Positions 1-7,993 of a stretch of DNA of 17,417 nucleotides are shown here, in pieces; positions within the stretch are counted from its first letter, which is position 1; every line of letters starts with the position of its first letter. The DNA is from Victivallales bacterium (GTDB lineage Bacteria; Verrucomicrobiota; Lentisphaeria; Victivallales; JAADHT01), in NCBI GenBank assembly GCA_016930955.1, contig JAFGFR010000216.1:1-17417 (forward strand), read 5' to 3'. Both the position numbers and the translations under genes were made by a program. The notes under the pieces were generated by a model, which had not been told where the DNA came from, searched no databases, and saw nothing but the letters and a program-made list of their open reading frames with translations.

Positions 1-1061
1 TGCCAGTCCCGGAGAACCCCATCTCGATGGCCGCGGACAATATCCACTTCTCTGGCAATGAGCCTTCCCTACCCTTTCAGAACACAATCATATTCAAGCT
101 GTCAGACAACGGGAATGTTATTCTTGAGGAAGAATACTATTCAATAGGCGGCGGGTTTATCCAGCGCAAGGGCGAAACCATGCCCGAGCCGACGGAAGTC
201 CCCCATAAATACCGCAACATGAATGAGTTCCGAAGGCTGATGCGCGGGACAGACCTATCTCTTGCGGAACTAGTTCTTCAGAACGAAGAAGTCATGGGCG
301 GGGAAAAAAGGGAGGATATCCTTGCTGGTGTTGACCATATCATCAACACCATGTGCGATTCGGTTGACAATGGATTAAGATCCGACGGTGTCCTCCCCGG
401 CCCGATCGGATTGCTAAGAAAGGCCGGTATCCTTTTCAAGAACTCAAAACAATGCAATCATGAATCCGAACGTGCACTTGCGAGACTGAATGCGTTCGCA
501 ATGGCTGCGGCCGAAGAAAACGCGGCAGGGAGAAGGGTCGTCACAGCTCCCACATCCGGCTCGGCAGGCGTGATCCCGGGAATCATCTACATGCTGCGCA
601 ACTATTTTGACATGAGTGACTCGAGTTTGAGAGACGGTCTTCTGGCTGCTGCATTGATCGGTTCTATCGCGAAACATAATGCAAGCATCGCCGGGGCGGA
701 AGTCGGATGCCAAGGGGAGATAGGCGTGGCTTCAGCGATGGCGGCGGGCCTGGTCGCATATGCAAAAGGATGCAGCGTCAAACGAGTCGAGAATGCCGCC
801 GAGATCGCTTTGGAGCATCATCTGGGGTTGACCTGCGACCCGATAGACGGCTATGTCCAGGTTCCCTGCATCGAGAGGAATGCCGTCGGTGCGGTCACTG
901 CCTTCAACGCATATATCCTGGCCTCGGCGGGAGACCCGGCAAGGCAGAAAATATCATTCGACGAAGTGGTTGAGGCAATGCTTCAGACAGGAAGGGACAT
1001 GTCCTCGAGATATAAGGAGACAGCAAAGGGGGGGCTGGCGGTTTGCGCAGTATGCTGTTAG
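1..1061 (+). CDS. sdaA: L-serine dehydratase (iron-sulfur, single-chain), 5'-partial
   Basis: L-serine ammonia-lyase, which deaminates L-serine to pyruvate and ammonia in the cytoplasm with a [4Fe-4S] cluster. The frame is open to the left edge, with its first whole codon at base 3, so the ATG at 27 is internal. The visible part begins near the end of the N-terminal beta domain (a stretch like SLPFQNTI, then YYSIGGGF) and continues through the whole catalytic alpha domain (VVTAPTSG, GAEVGCQGE, GLTCDP, VQVPCIERN). Counting from base 27, Cys228, Cys270 and Cys281 have the 42- and 11-residue spacing of the cluster ligands known in this family. The protein ends in Cys-Cys, matching the family's C-terminal tail cysteine that caps the cluster. 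Roughly 90-100 N-terminal residues lie outside the window. An amino-acid permease follows 88 bp downstream, as in enteric sdaC-sdaB. The family is very secure; the choice of sdaA over sdaB is only conventional. Confidence 0.95.
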   Translation, partial: PVPENPISMAADNIHFSGNEPSLPFQNTIIFKLSDNGNVILEEEYYSIGGGFIQRKGETMPEPTEVPHKYRNMNEFRRLMRGTDLSLAELVLQNEEVMGGEKREDILAGVDHIINTMCDSVDNGLRSDGVLPGPIGLLRKAGILFKNSKQCNHESERALARLNAFAMAAAEENAAGRRVVTAPTSGSAGVIPGIIYMLRNYFDMSDSSLRDGLLAAALIGSIAKHNASIAGAEVGCQGEIGVASAMAAGLVAYAKGCSVKRVENAAEIALEHHLGLTCDPIDGYVQVPCIERNAVGAVTAFNAYILASAGDPARQKISFDEVVEAMLQTGRDMSSRYKETAKGGLAVCAVCC

Positions 1062-1149
1062 AGCCAACTTCAAGACTCTGCGTGAACCGCGTCAGGAGTC
1101 GAGGTCGGATGGGAACAAGGCATCCATACGAATACCGGAAGGATTTCCC

Positions 1150-2439
1150 ATGAAAAAAGACAAGGCTGTTTTCATGATGGCGTTGTTGGTGGTCGGGAAT
1201 CTGATCGGGGCGGGAATTCTGGCATTGCCCATACAGACCGGCGGGGCAGGCGTGCTTTTTTCCGTTGTGGCGATGGCGGTCTTTTGCGGGGCGATGTACT
1301 TCTCGGCAGTGACACTGGCGGCGGAAGCAGTCGAAGCGCGGACAGACAACTTCAACTATCCCAGCCTTTACCAGCGATACCTCGGGACGTTCGGGAAATG
1401 GCTTGCGACCATCACAAACATGCTCATACTTTATGGATTGCTGACAGCATATCTCAGCGGCGGCTCGGCGATCATATTGGGAGCCTTTGGAGTAGCCGAC
1501 GCGGAAGGCCATCGGCAGCTCGTGACAATTCTGTTATTGTTTGCAGTGCTCTCTGCTTTGACCATGTGCGGGACGACGATCATTGCCCGCTGCAACGGAC
1601 TGCTCATGGCTCTGCTCGGTGCGACTTTCGCGGTTATCGTGATAATAGGGGCAATCCATATCAAGCCTGAGCGCGAGTTGTTTTTCAACATCCGGTTCCT
1701 GCCGATAGCTGTCCCGGTCATCCTGACCTCCTTCCATTTCCACAACATCATACCTTCAGTCTGCAGACAATTAGAATGGGACATGGTGGCAGTGAGGAAA
1801 TCAATGGCGATAGGAATGATGATCGGCTTCTTCATGAACCTTATCTGGGTCGCTGTCGGGATCGGGGTGCTGCCTCTCACGTTCGGAGAACACAGCGTCG
1901 TCTACTCATACCAGCACGGACTGCCCGCCACCGTCCCCATATCAGAGATACTTCAAATGCCCTCATTCAGCATCTTCGCGGCTGTCTTCGCGTTGACTGC
2001 AATCTGCACTTCCTATGTGGCGAACGGGATGGGGCTCATGGATTTCAACAAGGATCTTCTTGCCAACACTATCGGCAAGTCCGGCAAGATTCTGATGGGG
2101 CTTTGCACATTCTTGCCCCCGCTTCTGATAGCCATCTTATTCCCGAACGTATTCCTTAAAGCCATAGGTGTCGTGGGAGGGGTCGGCATAGCAGTCCTTT
2201 TCGGCATATTGCCGGCGATCGTGTTTTTAATCAAATCCAAGACAACCAGGGGCAAGCTGCTTGCCCTTGTCGTTCTAACGCTATTCTTGAGTGCCCTCTG
2301 CTTCGACCTTCTGGATGATTTTGGGATAATTGATTCGGCGGTGGAAATCGAACGTATCGAGCGGATGCCGGACTCGCCGCCAATAAATCCAGATCAAGCA
2401 CAGGGCCAGCGTTTGACAATAAAAGCCAACAGTCAATAG
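1150..2439 (+). CDS. HAAAP-family aromatic/serine amino-acid permease
   Basis: Inner-membrane amino-acid:proton symporter of the hydroxy/aromatic amino-acid permease family (TyrP/Mtr/SdaC relatives), 429 aa. I chose the ATG at 1150 because GGAAGGA lies just upstream and the protein then opens as MKKDKAVFMMALLVVGN, directly into TM1. The frame extends further upstream, but that part overlaps the serine dehydratase. About 11 hydrophobic segments are visible, the family's usual number. TM1 carries the GNLIGAGILALP motif and the middle holds SFHFHNIIPS, both typical of TyrP/Mtr-like members. A soluble tail of about 40 residues follows the last TM. The sequence looks closer to TyrP/Mtr, but the position next to serine dehydratase argues for serine uptake, the role of SdaC in the same family. 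Substrate is therefore unresolved; the family is secure. Confidence 0.85.
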   Translation: MKKDKAVFMMALLVVGNLIGAGILALPIQTGGAGVLFSVVAMAVFCGAMYFSAVTLAAEAVEARTDNFNYPSLYQRYLGTFGKWLATITNMLILYGLLTAYLSGGSAIILGAFGVADAEGHRQLVTILLLFAVLSALTMCGTTIIARCNGLLMALLGATFAVIVIIGAIHIKPERELFFNIRFLPIAVPVILTSFHFHNIIPSVCRQLEWDMVAVRKSMAIGMMIGFFMNLIWVAVGIGVLPLTFGEHSVVYSYQHGLPATVPISEILQMPSFSIFAAVFALTAICTSYVANGMGLMDFNKDLLANTIGKSGKILMGLCTFLPPLLIAILFPNVFLKAIGVVGGVGIAVLFGILPAIVFLIKSKTTRGKLLALVVLTLFLSALCFDLLDDFGIIDSAVEIERIERMPDSPPINPDQAQGQRLTIKANSQ

Positions 2440-2480
2440 TCAATGGTAAAACTCAGGCAACTCATAGGGACACAACAGCA

Positions 2481-2502
2481 CCGGACATGCCCTGGCATCC
2501 GG
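2481..2502. other. Intergenic hairpin after the permease gene
   Basis: CCGG-ac-ATGCC-ct-GGCAT-CCGG forms a 9-bp stem with a 2-nt bulge; ACATGCC (2485-2491) can alternatively pair with GGCATGT (2501-2507). It lies 40 bp after the permease stop and about 27 bp before the methyltransferase remnant. No T-run follows on either strand, so it is not a classical intrinsic terminator. It could slow polymerase or protect an mRNA 3' end. The 89-bp gap otherwise shows only a GCAGGA ribosome site before 2529. Confidence 0.35.
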
Positions 2503-2528
2503 CATGTGGCGAAGGTTGAGGCAGGAAC

Positions 2529-3183
2529 ATGAATGACAGCGACAAAGGAATTTTGCGGGACTTGGCTGAGCGTTATGTCGAGGTGGCGTCGGATCCGATA
2601 CAGGCTGTCCGGCGCGACCCTGGCGTCGGCGCAACAGCTTGAGGAATACCCGTCCGTTGATATATGTCAGGGCGTTAGCTTGGCATGAGATGCCCGAGTC
2701 CGAGTGTGTCCGCGAGGAATGCCGCGCGTCTGTCCGACGTTGTCGGGGACATCATCACTGTCAACATTGACCGCGGTTCCGCCTACCGTATGTGGACAGG
2801 CGACATATCCACCGATTTGGGCTACCTGCGCGGGATAGAGAATTTGATGTTGGACATGCTGGACAATCCCGGATGGCTGCATCGCCTGGTCAAGTTCATG
2901 CTGCAGTACCAGCTCCCGATACTCGACAAGTTTGGACTGGTCGCCTACGGCTGCTGCGAGGACCTGACAAACAAGATAGGCATCCTGAGAAAGCTCCGCA
3001 ACCTGCGCCGCATAGCCGTGTCGCCGTTTGCGAATGTCGCACGCTGCGCTGAACAGATCGGGCAGGACTGTGTCATCAGCTACCGTCCAAGCCCGGCGGA
3101 CATGGTGAGCTACGGCTTCGACAAGTACAGGATCCGCTCGATCCTTAGGCGAGACTTGCAGGCATGCAAAGAATGCCATTTTG
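2529..3183 (+). pseudogene. Decayed URO-D-family (corrinoid methyltransferase-like) gene
   Basis: Remnant of a uroporphyrinogen-decarboxylase-fold protein of the type that, in Lentisphaerota and Planctomycetota, is probably a corrinoid-dependent methyltransferase. Fragment 1 (2529-2642) has a GCAGGA ribosome site and encodes MNDSDKGILRDLAERYVEVA, a typical family N-terminus, then stops after 37 codons. Fragment 2 (about 2706-3183, same strand, different register) resumes with ARLSDVVGDIITVNIDRG, YRMWTGDISTDLGYLRG and LQYQLPILDKFGLVAYGCCE, then RPSPADMVSYGFD. Within it, WLHRLVKFM joins LQYQLPIL directly, whereas intact members as I recall them carry several dozen residues between. The C-terminus is cut after CKECHF, where the family normally continues into a long DVETVEGD-like strand and helix. 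The remains of tatD's 3' end abut from the other strand. There are therefore at least three deletions or breaks. Recognition rests on remembered family patterns. Confidence 0.75.
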
Positions 3184-3203
3184 GATGCGAGTCCGGGACG
3201 ATC

Positions 3204-3875
3204 TCAGCCCACATCGTAGGCTTTGAAACATGCTGAGTTTTGCAGGATGATTTTCTTTAGGTCAACAGTCGGGATTTTTTTGATTTTTGCTGCCAGGGAG
3301 TAGATGTCTTCCACATCAACAGGGCTGTCGTCTGTCTCGACAAACACATTATCGGCCGGGATTCGGGCGAATACGTCACGTAGTTTCTGCGAACTTCGCA
3401 ATTCTGGGCCGAACGACAGCATGATGCCGTGCGAGATCAGCTGGGAGGCTGTCTCGATGTTCCCGGTGAACCGGTGTGCGACCCATGGCAGTTCGCAACG
3501 CAGTTTCTTTCTGATGGCGATCAGCTCGGGATATGCCCTGACACAATGGACAACCACAGGTTTAGACAGGGACTCAGCTATATGGACGTGATGCGAGAAG
3601 ATTTCGGACTGTATCTTCATGCCGGGCCCTTTGAGCCTGTCCAGCCCGCACTCGCCGAGTGCCACGCAATTGTCCTTCTCTGCGAATTCCGCAACTGTCG
3701 CCATGGCCTTCTCGGTATCCGTCGTGACAATATTCCATGGATGCAGGCCGATCGAGAACATCCCGGGCCAAGTCTCGGCCAGCGAACTCTCGGAAACGTC
3801 GAAGCTGACGATTGCATTTTGACCCGCGTTTTTTGCAGGATAGTGCCTGTGTAAATTGAAAGCTGCAATTGCCAT
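3204..3875 (-). CDS. TatD-family metal-dependent hydrolase
   Basis: Cytoplasmic amidohydrolase-fold enzyme of the TatD group (metal-dependent nuclease or hydrolase), 223 aa. The family metal ligands can be placed: His9-x-His11 (NLHRH), Glu75 (ALGECGLD), His110 (PVVVHC), His134 (WVAHRFTG) and Asp182 (VETDDSP). SIGLHPW is also typical. The frame stays open upstream to 4301, but that stretch lies antisense to the RACo-like gene and has no TatD similarity, so I start at the ATG at 3875, nine residues before the first metal His. Its ribosome site is weak (GGAAAA). It is shorter than the roughly 260-aa E. coli TatD, resembling the compact TatD forms of Bacteroidetes. The usual N-terminal (I/F)D-x-H-x-H appears here as F-N-L-H-R-H. 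It is divergent from the RACo-like gene across a 60-bp gap. Confidence 0.82.
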   Translation of the reverse strand: MAIAAFNLHRHYPAKNAGQNAIVSFDVSESSLAETWPGMFSIGLHPWNIVTTDTEKAMATVAEFAEKDNCVALGECGLDRLKGPGMKIQSEIFSHHVHIAESLSKPVVVHCVRAYPELIAIRKKLRCELPWVAHRFTGNIETASQLISHGIMLSFGPELRSSQKLRDVFARIPADNVFVETDDSPVDVEDIYSLAAKIKKIPTVDLKKIILQNSACFKAYDVG

Positions 3876-3935
3876 CGGGGTTTTCCAGTCTATAGTTATC
3901 AAGTCCGGAAGATAAAATACCTTGAGGAAGCGGAA

Positions 3936-5849
3936 ATGAAAGAGTACGAAGTATCTTTGCCTGAATATGGCAGGCGTGTATATGCCCTTGGCGACACCTC
4001 GCTTTTCGAGTGTCTTGCCCGTGCCGGTGTGATGCTCCGCTCGCCATGCGGAGGGGCGGGGATTTGCGGCAAGTGCCTTGTAAAGGTGGAGCAAGGGGAG
4101 CTTCCCCCAAGCCGTGAATGTATAAAGTTGCTGACGACTGGACAGATAGATGACGGCTTTCGTCTGGCCTGCCGGTGCAGGATATCGGGGGACATCTCCG
4201 TGGTCATCCCCCGCGAGTCGCTTTTCGAGAGCGACACGGTAACCTTGATGGCGAAAGACAACGATGAATGTTCGGCAAAGGCTTTTAGTGGGGCGAGGCA
4301 TCCGTTGGTCGCCATCGAGAAGATCACATTCAAACCCCCGTCGCTTGAGAATCCTGTGGCGGACCTGACACAGCTAAAGGATGCCATCGGGGATCGGGAG
4401 GTTTCCCTGAAATGTCTGCGTAAGCTGCCGGAGGCAATCAGGAAAGGCGGCTTCTCGGTTTTTGCCGCGATGTCCGCAGACCGGCTGATTGACATATGGC
4501 CTGCCGGCGCGGAACAGCCGCAGCCTGTGAATTACGGGATTGCCATTGACCTCGGGACGACCACTCTCGCGGCGGCGCTTGTGGACTTGTCCACGGGACG
4601 GCAGCTTGCCACACGCGGCACACTGAACCCTCAGGTCCGCTTCGGCGAGGATGTGCTGAGCAGGATATGCGCACAGGGCGAAAGCTCCGATAACTCCAGC
4701 GACTTGGCCGATTGTGCCTTGGATGCCTGCAACACATTGATCTCAGGCCTTGCCGAGGAGTCCGGGATATCCTGTGGACAGATACTTTCAGCGGCAGTCG
4801 CGGGAAATACTGCGATGCAGTCTTTGCTTCTCGGGATTCCGGCAAAGCATATGGGTCAGATACCTTTCGCGCCTCCTTTCTCCTCGACTTTGCGCTTGAA
4901 GTCCGCCGACTTGGGGCTTGATACGCATCCTGACGCGGAGGTCGTGGTCTTCCCGGTGATAGGGGGCTTTGTCGGGGGTGACATCACAGCGGGGATTCTC
5001 GCCTCCGGGTTGTGCGGAGCCGAGCATTCAGGCGAGGACATACTTTTTGTTGATGTCGGCACCAACGGTGAGATTATCCTGAAGAAGGGCGCCCGGCTGT
5101 ATGCTGCCGCCGCCGCCGCCGGGCCGGCGTTCGAGGGTGCAGGGATTACCCACGGCATGCGCGCTGGCAAAGGCGCGATCGAGAAGGTGGTCATAAACAA
5201 AGACGGCACTTTGCTGTACAATGTCATCGGCAATGTATCCCCGGTGGGGATCTGCGGGTCGGCGCTGATAGATATTGCGTCCGAGCTTCTCTGCAGCGGT
5301 ATACTGGACGAGACCGGAAGGATACAATCGTCTGAGGAATGCTCGGGGGCACTTCGCGCCCGCTATGCCGACGCGGCTTCGCTGATTTCCCGCATAGTCC
5401 CTTCGGAAAAGTCCTCCGACACCTTCGATTTCGTGATCGAGCCTGGGGATTCCGGGAGGGATATATGCCTTACACAGAAGGATGTGCGAAGCCTACAGCT
5501 TGCCTCCGGGGCTATCCGCGCGGCGATAAATATCCTCCTTAAGACCGCTGGCATGTCCTTCCCTGACATCCACAAGATATTTGTCGCAGGCGGTTTCGGC
5601 AACTTCATCCGCAGGTCTCATGCCAGGCGCATCGGCATGCTCCCGCCACTGCCGGACTCGAGGATATTTTACATCGGCAATACCTCGCTTGTCGGCGCGA
5701 AATGCGTGCTGCTGTCCGCCGACATGCTCCACGAGGCGGAAAAGATCATAGGCGAAGTCCAGTTCGTGGATGTCTCCTCGGATATCGAGTTCCAGATGGA
5801 GTTTGCCTCGGCGATGATTTTCCCCGGCGCTGAGGCGGCAGACGCATGA
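3936..5849 (+). CDS. RACo-like reductive activator of corrinoid proteins (2Fe-2S + ASKHA)
   Basis: ATP-dependent iron-sulfur protein that reduces inactive Co(II) corrinoid proteins back to Co(I) in methyl-transfer systems; 637 aa, the usual length. Start supported by GAGGAAG ahead of the ATG. The N-terminal ferredoxin domain (about residues 1-90) has Cys38-x5-Cys44-x2-Cys47 and Cys79, a plant-type [2Fe-2S] pattern; Cys81 is an extra neighbour. A linker and middle domain follow (about 90-195). The C-terminal actin-like ASKHA domain (DUF4445-type) starts at IAIDLGTTT (Asp205), with a second phosphate loop FVDVGTNGE (Asp373) and an adenosine-motif-like VAGGFGN (around 551-556). It overlaps dtd by 4 bp, so the two are probably co-translated. 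Its likely client, a corrinoid methyltransferase, survives only as the upstream pseudogene, so the activator must serve systems elsewhere. Family assignment is strong; the exact client is unknown. Confidence 0.9.
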   Translation: MKEYEVSLPEYGRRVYALGDTSLFECLARAGVMLRSPCGGAGICGKCLVKVEQGELPPSRECIKLLTTGQIDDGFRLACRCRISGDISVVIPRESLFESDTVTLMAKDNDECSAKAFSGARHPLVAIEKITFKPPSLENPVADLTQLKDAIGDREVSLKCLRKLPEAIRKGGFSVFAAMSADRLIDIWPAGAEQPQPVNYGIAIDLGTTTLAAALVDLSTGRQLATRGTLNPQVRFGEDVLSRICAQGESSDNSSDLADCALDACNTLISGLAEESGISCGQILSAAVAGNTAMQSLLLGIPAKHMGQIPFAPPFSSTLRLKSADLGLDTHPDAEVVVFPVIGGFVGGDITAGILASGLCGAEHSGEDILFVDVGTNGEIILKKGARLYAAAAAAGPAFEGAGITHGMRAGKGAIEKVVINKDGTLLYNVIGNVSPVGICGSALIDIASELLCSGILDETGRIQSSEECSGALRARYADAASLISRIVPSEKSSDTFDFVIEPGDSGRDICLTQKDVRSLQLASGAIRAAINILLKTAGMSFPDIHKIFVAGGFGNFIRRSHARRIGMLPPLPDSRIFYIGNTSLVGAKCVLLSADMLHEAEKIIGEVQFVDVSSDIEFQMEFASAMIFPGAEAADA

Positions 5850-6292
5850 GGGCGCTGGTGCAGAGAGTCTCAAGCGCATTTGTCGTCGCCGATTCCGCGT
5901 CTGCCGGGGAGATCGGCAGGGGGCTTCTCATTCTTTTGGGCGTTTCATTCGACGACACCGAGGCGGAATGCAACTTCGTCGCCGAAAAGTGCCTCAACCT
6001 CAGGATATTCGAGGACGTGAACGGCAAGATGAACCTCTCGGCGCTTGATGTCCGGGGCGAGATACTTGTCGTCTCGCAATTCACCTTGTACGGTGACTGC
6101 AGCCGCGGCAGGCGTCCGGATTTCACAAAGGCAGCCCCGCCGGAACAAGCAAGAAAACTATATGACATGTTCATCTGCGAAATGCGCAAGTCCGGCCTGA
6201 CAACCCGCACGGGTGTATTCGGCGCGATGATGCAGGTATCGTTGTGCAACTCCGGCCCCGTGACCCTCCTCGTGGAGAGCCGGACAAAGTAA
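5846..6292 (+). CDS. dtd: D-aminoacyl-tRNA deacylase
   Basis: Hydrolyses D-amino acids (and glycine mischarged on tRNA-Ala) from tRNA, a chirality proofreading step; homodimer in the cytoplasm. The 148-aa length is standard. It opens MRALVQRVSSAFV and carries both family signatures: SQFTL (residues 77-81) and NSGPVT (135-140), which includes the Gly-cisPro pair that enforces chirality. The start codon overlaps the RACo-like stop (ATGA), implying translational coupling. No terminator is visible in the 25 bp before the oppositely oriented transposase gene. Confidence 0.96.
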   Translation: MRALVQRVSSAFVVADSASAGEIGRGLLILLGVSFDDTEAECNFVAEKCLNLRIFEDVNGKMNLSALDVRGEILVVSQFTLYGDCSRGRRPDFTKAAPPEQARKLYDMFICEMRKSGLTTRTGVFGAMMQVSLCNSGPVTLLVESRTK

Positions 6293-6317
6293 ATCAAAAG
6301 AACAGTCCCACGCAGCA

Positions 6318-6836
6318 TCACCTGACGGGGTAGCGGGGCCGACCGTCTTCTGGCGGCCGCGATGCACCGGTCAGGTGCATGGACAGGTTGGATTTCGGGT
6401 TCTCTGAATCGGTCGACCGCTGGGCCGGGTTGTCAGCGATGTACTGGATAATCCGGGTTAGGGACCGGTCATTCCGCACGATGCTGTCGTGAAACGATTT
6501 CTGCCAGCGGAACTGGTCGTGTCCGGCAAGATGGATCGCCTTCGATGACGTCGTCTTGAATGCAGTAACCAACGTGGATAGCGAATGGGCCGTGCAGGGA
6601 CGGGGCTCGACCCGTTTGCTGTCGATCGAACTGGCGTCAATGGTGTTCGCGGAACGGTCAAGCCCGTTCCCTACGGGGTTGACGATCCCAATCAACGCAT
6701 GGATGTGGTTTGGCATGATCACATACGGCTCCAGATCCACACACTGGTATTGCTGCCCCAGCCATTGCCATTGATCGTCGGCAATCGTGCCGATGTCGTT
6801 AAGCAGGACCACGCCATCCGTTCTCGTCGCCGCCAT
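6318..6836 (-). CDS. REP-associated tyrosine transposase (RAYT/IS200-like), N-terminally truncated
   Basis: Y1 HUH single-strand transposase of the RAYT group, 172 aa. The HUH motif is His44-Ile-His46 in MPNHIHALIG; the catalytic Tyr is Tyr132 in RIIQYIADNP, preceded by WQKSFHDSIVR, all typical of the family. The frame runs upstream of the ATG for only nine more codons before a stop (around 6864-6866) and shows no family sequence. The first beta-strand region (YFVTIC-like), normally about 40-50 residues ahead of the VLNDIG-like segment, is absent. The next gene ends 55 bp away, so the missing part is probably deleted. The copy is likely inactive or relies on an unusual start. The C-terminal codons overlap the REP-like hairpin. 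Confidence 0.85.
   Translation of the reverse strand: MAATRTDGVVLLNDIGTIADDQWQWLGQQYQCVDLEPYVIMPNHIHALIGIVNPVGNGLDRSANTIDASSIDSKRVEPRPCTAHSLSTLVTAFKTTSSKAIHLAGHDQFRWQKSFHDSIVRNDRSLTRIIQYIADNPAQRSTDSENPKSNLSMHLTGASRPPEDGRPRYPVR
6319..6377. repeat. REP-like palindromic element with GTAG head
   Basis: Outer inverted repeat CACCTGAC (6319-6326) and GTCAGGTG (6370-6377) encloses a GC-rich imperfect hairpin (6333-6360; arms GCGG-CCG-CC and GG-CGGCCGC with a 2-nt bulge and one mismatch). The tetranucleotide GTAG (6330-6333) sits at its 5' foot. GTAG next to a hairpin is the hallmark of REPs processed by RAYT enzymes, and this one lies at the 3' end of a RAYT gene. It overlaps the last RAYT codons. 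A smaller palindrome, ATGCACC (6362-6368) with GGTGCAT (6374-6380), shares its right side. No second copy is seen in the window. Confidence 0.55.
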
Positions 6837-6890
6837 CGTCCACCGACTCGACAGGGGGCAGCTTCAATGAATCGCCGATGACTCCTGTTT

Positions 6891-7976
6891 TCATGGGCAT
6901 GCCACTAATCTCTCGTTCAGCATCTTGTGGCCATCATCGAGCAGGGACTCGATTATCCCGACGGAAGTCTTGATCTCGGGTGGACTGAGCAGCGGACTGA
7001 AAAGTGGCAAGGACGGATCCGGACGCATGCAGTAGGACACGAAATCCGCCAGCTCGTCCTTCACTTGATTGTTGTCGGGCCTGACCCATGACGGCACGCC
7101 GCAGTCCAGCTCATTCCCGTCCAAAAAAAGCCTCTTCGCGGAGAAGTTGCCGTATATCGAGGAGGCGAAAAGCGACGAAGCGCTTCTGCACGCGATCCTG
7201 ACCTCCCGGCATTTTCCCTCCCCGGGCTGCAGCCAGGAGACGAACAACGACCCTTCCAGGCCTTTCTCATGCCTTAGGAGCACCGTCGCCTCCTGAATGC
7301 TCCCGTCCTTGATCCTTGCATCCGCAAGCTCATGTCCTTCGATCTTTCCGAAAAGATACATGGCCAGATCCAGATCATGGATAACTTTGTCGGTGATGAT
7401 GTCGTCAGGGATGCGCTTGTCGTGGGGTTGCGTGCGGCGGAAGCTGTATCCCTCGGCATCAAGCAAGCCCTCCGAGAAAATCGAGCGCAGCTTTATCGCT
7501 GCTGGGTTGTAGCGCTCCACATGGCCCGACATCAGACGGCATCCGTGCTTCTTTGAAATCCTGAAAAGCTCGCGGCATTCCTCGGACCTTACGGCGATGG
7601 GCTTCTCGACGAAAGTGTGGACACCTGCCTTCAGAGCGGTCGAGGCGAGCTTGAAATGCGTTTTTGTGGGGGTTGATATGACCGCGATGTCCGTCTTGAT
7701 TTCGGAAAGGAGCTTGTCCCAGTCCTCGTAGAACGGTATCCCCTCCGGGAGAAGCCCCTTCTTCTCTGGCGACTTGTCGCAGGCCGCGCATATTTTGATT
7801 TTCGATATCTGCGAGCCAAGACCTGACTTGTAGTACTCCTCCGATTCGCCTCTGCCGAGACTGAGCAGTGCCTTGATGTGGTTGGAGCCCATCCTGCCCA
7901 GCCCGGCAAGGGCTACCCGGACACTGTCGGCATCCCGGCTGATAAGACGATACTTGTTTTTTTCAGAAGACCCCAT
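6891..7976 (-). CDS. Gfo/Idh/MocA family oxidoreductase (third gene of operon)
   Basis: NAD(P)-dependent sugar or cyclitol dehydrogenase, 361 aa, cytoplasmic. The Rossmann loop GLGRMG is at 25-30, the EKP motif at 124-126 (Lys125 catalytic), and the D-x3-H pair is Asp196/His200 (DKVIHDLDLAMYLFG). A hydrophilic extension of about 20 residues precedes the nucleotide-binding strand, somewhat longer than usual. It follows the isomerase gene by 17 bp, with only a weak GGGAAA ribosome site, so it is the last gene of a three-gene minus-strand operon. Substrate cannot be told from sequence. The context suggests a keto-sugar pathway in which one oxidoreductase oxidises and the other reduces, with the isomerase between them. 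Confidence 0.9.
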   Translation of the reverse strand: MGSSEKNKYRLISRDADSVRVALAGLGRMGSNHIKALLSLGRGESEEYYKSGLGSQISKIKICAACDKSPEKKGLLPEGIPFYEDWDKLLSEIKTDIAVISTPTKTHFKLASTALKAGVHTFVEKPIAVRSEECRELFRISKKHGCRLMSGHVERYNPAAIKLRSIFSEGLLDAEGYSFRRTQPHDKRIPDDIITDKVIHDLDLAMYLFGKIEGHELADARIKDGSIQEATVLLRHEKGLEGSLFVSWLQPGEGKCREVRIACRSASSLFASSIYGNFSAKRLFLDGNELDCGVPSWVRPDNNQVKDELADFVSYCMRPDPSLPLFSPLLSPPEIKTSVGIIESLLDDGHKMLNERLVACP

Positions 7977-7993
7977 GCTTTTCCCGACTCAAT

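Noticed and set aside
904..1512. 202-codon minus-strand open frame across the serine dehydratase/permease junction
   Set aside because: It lies antisense to two well-recognised genes, its translation has no recognisable domain, and it has the look of a GC-driven shadow frame.
3876..4301. Long N-terminal extension of the TatD-like frame up to 4301
   Set aside because: The stretch is antisense to the RACo-like 2Fe-2S domain, shows no TatD similarity, and the metal-binding His-x-His lies just after the ATG at 3875.
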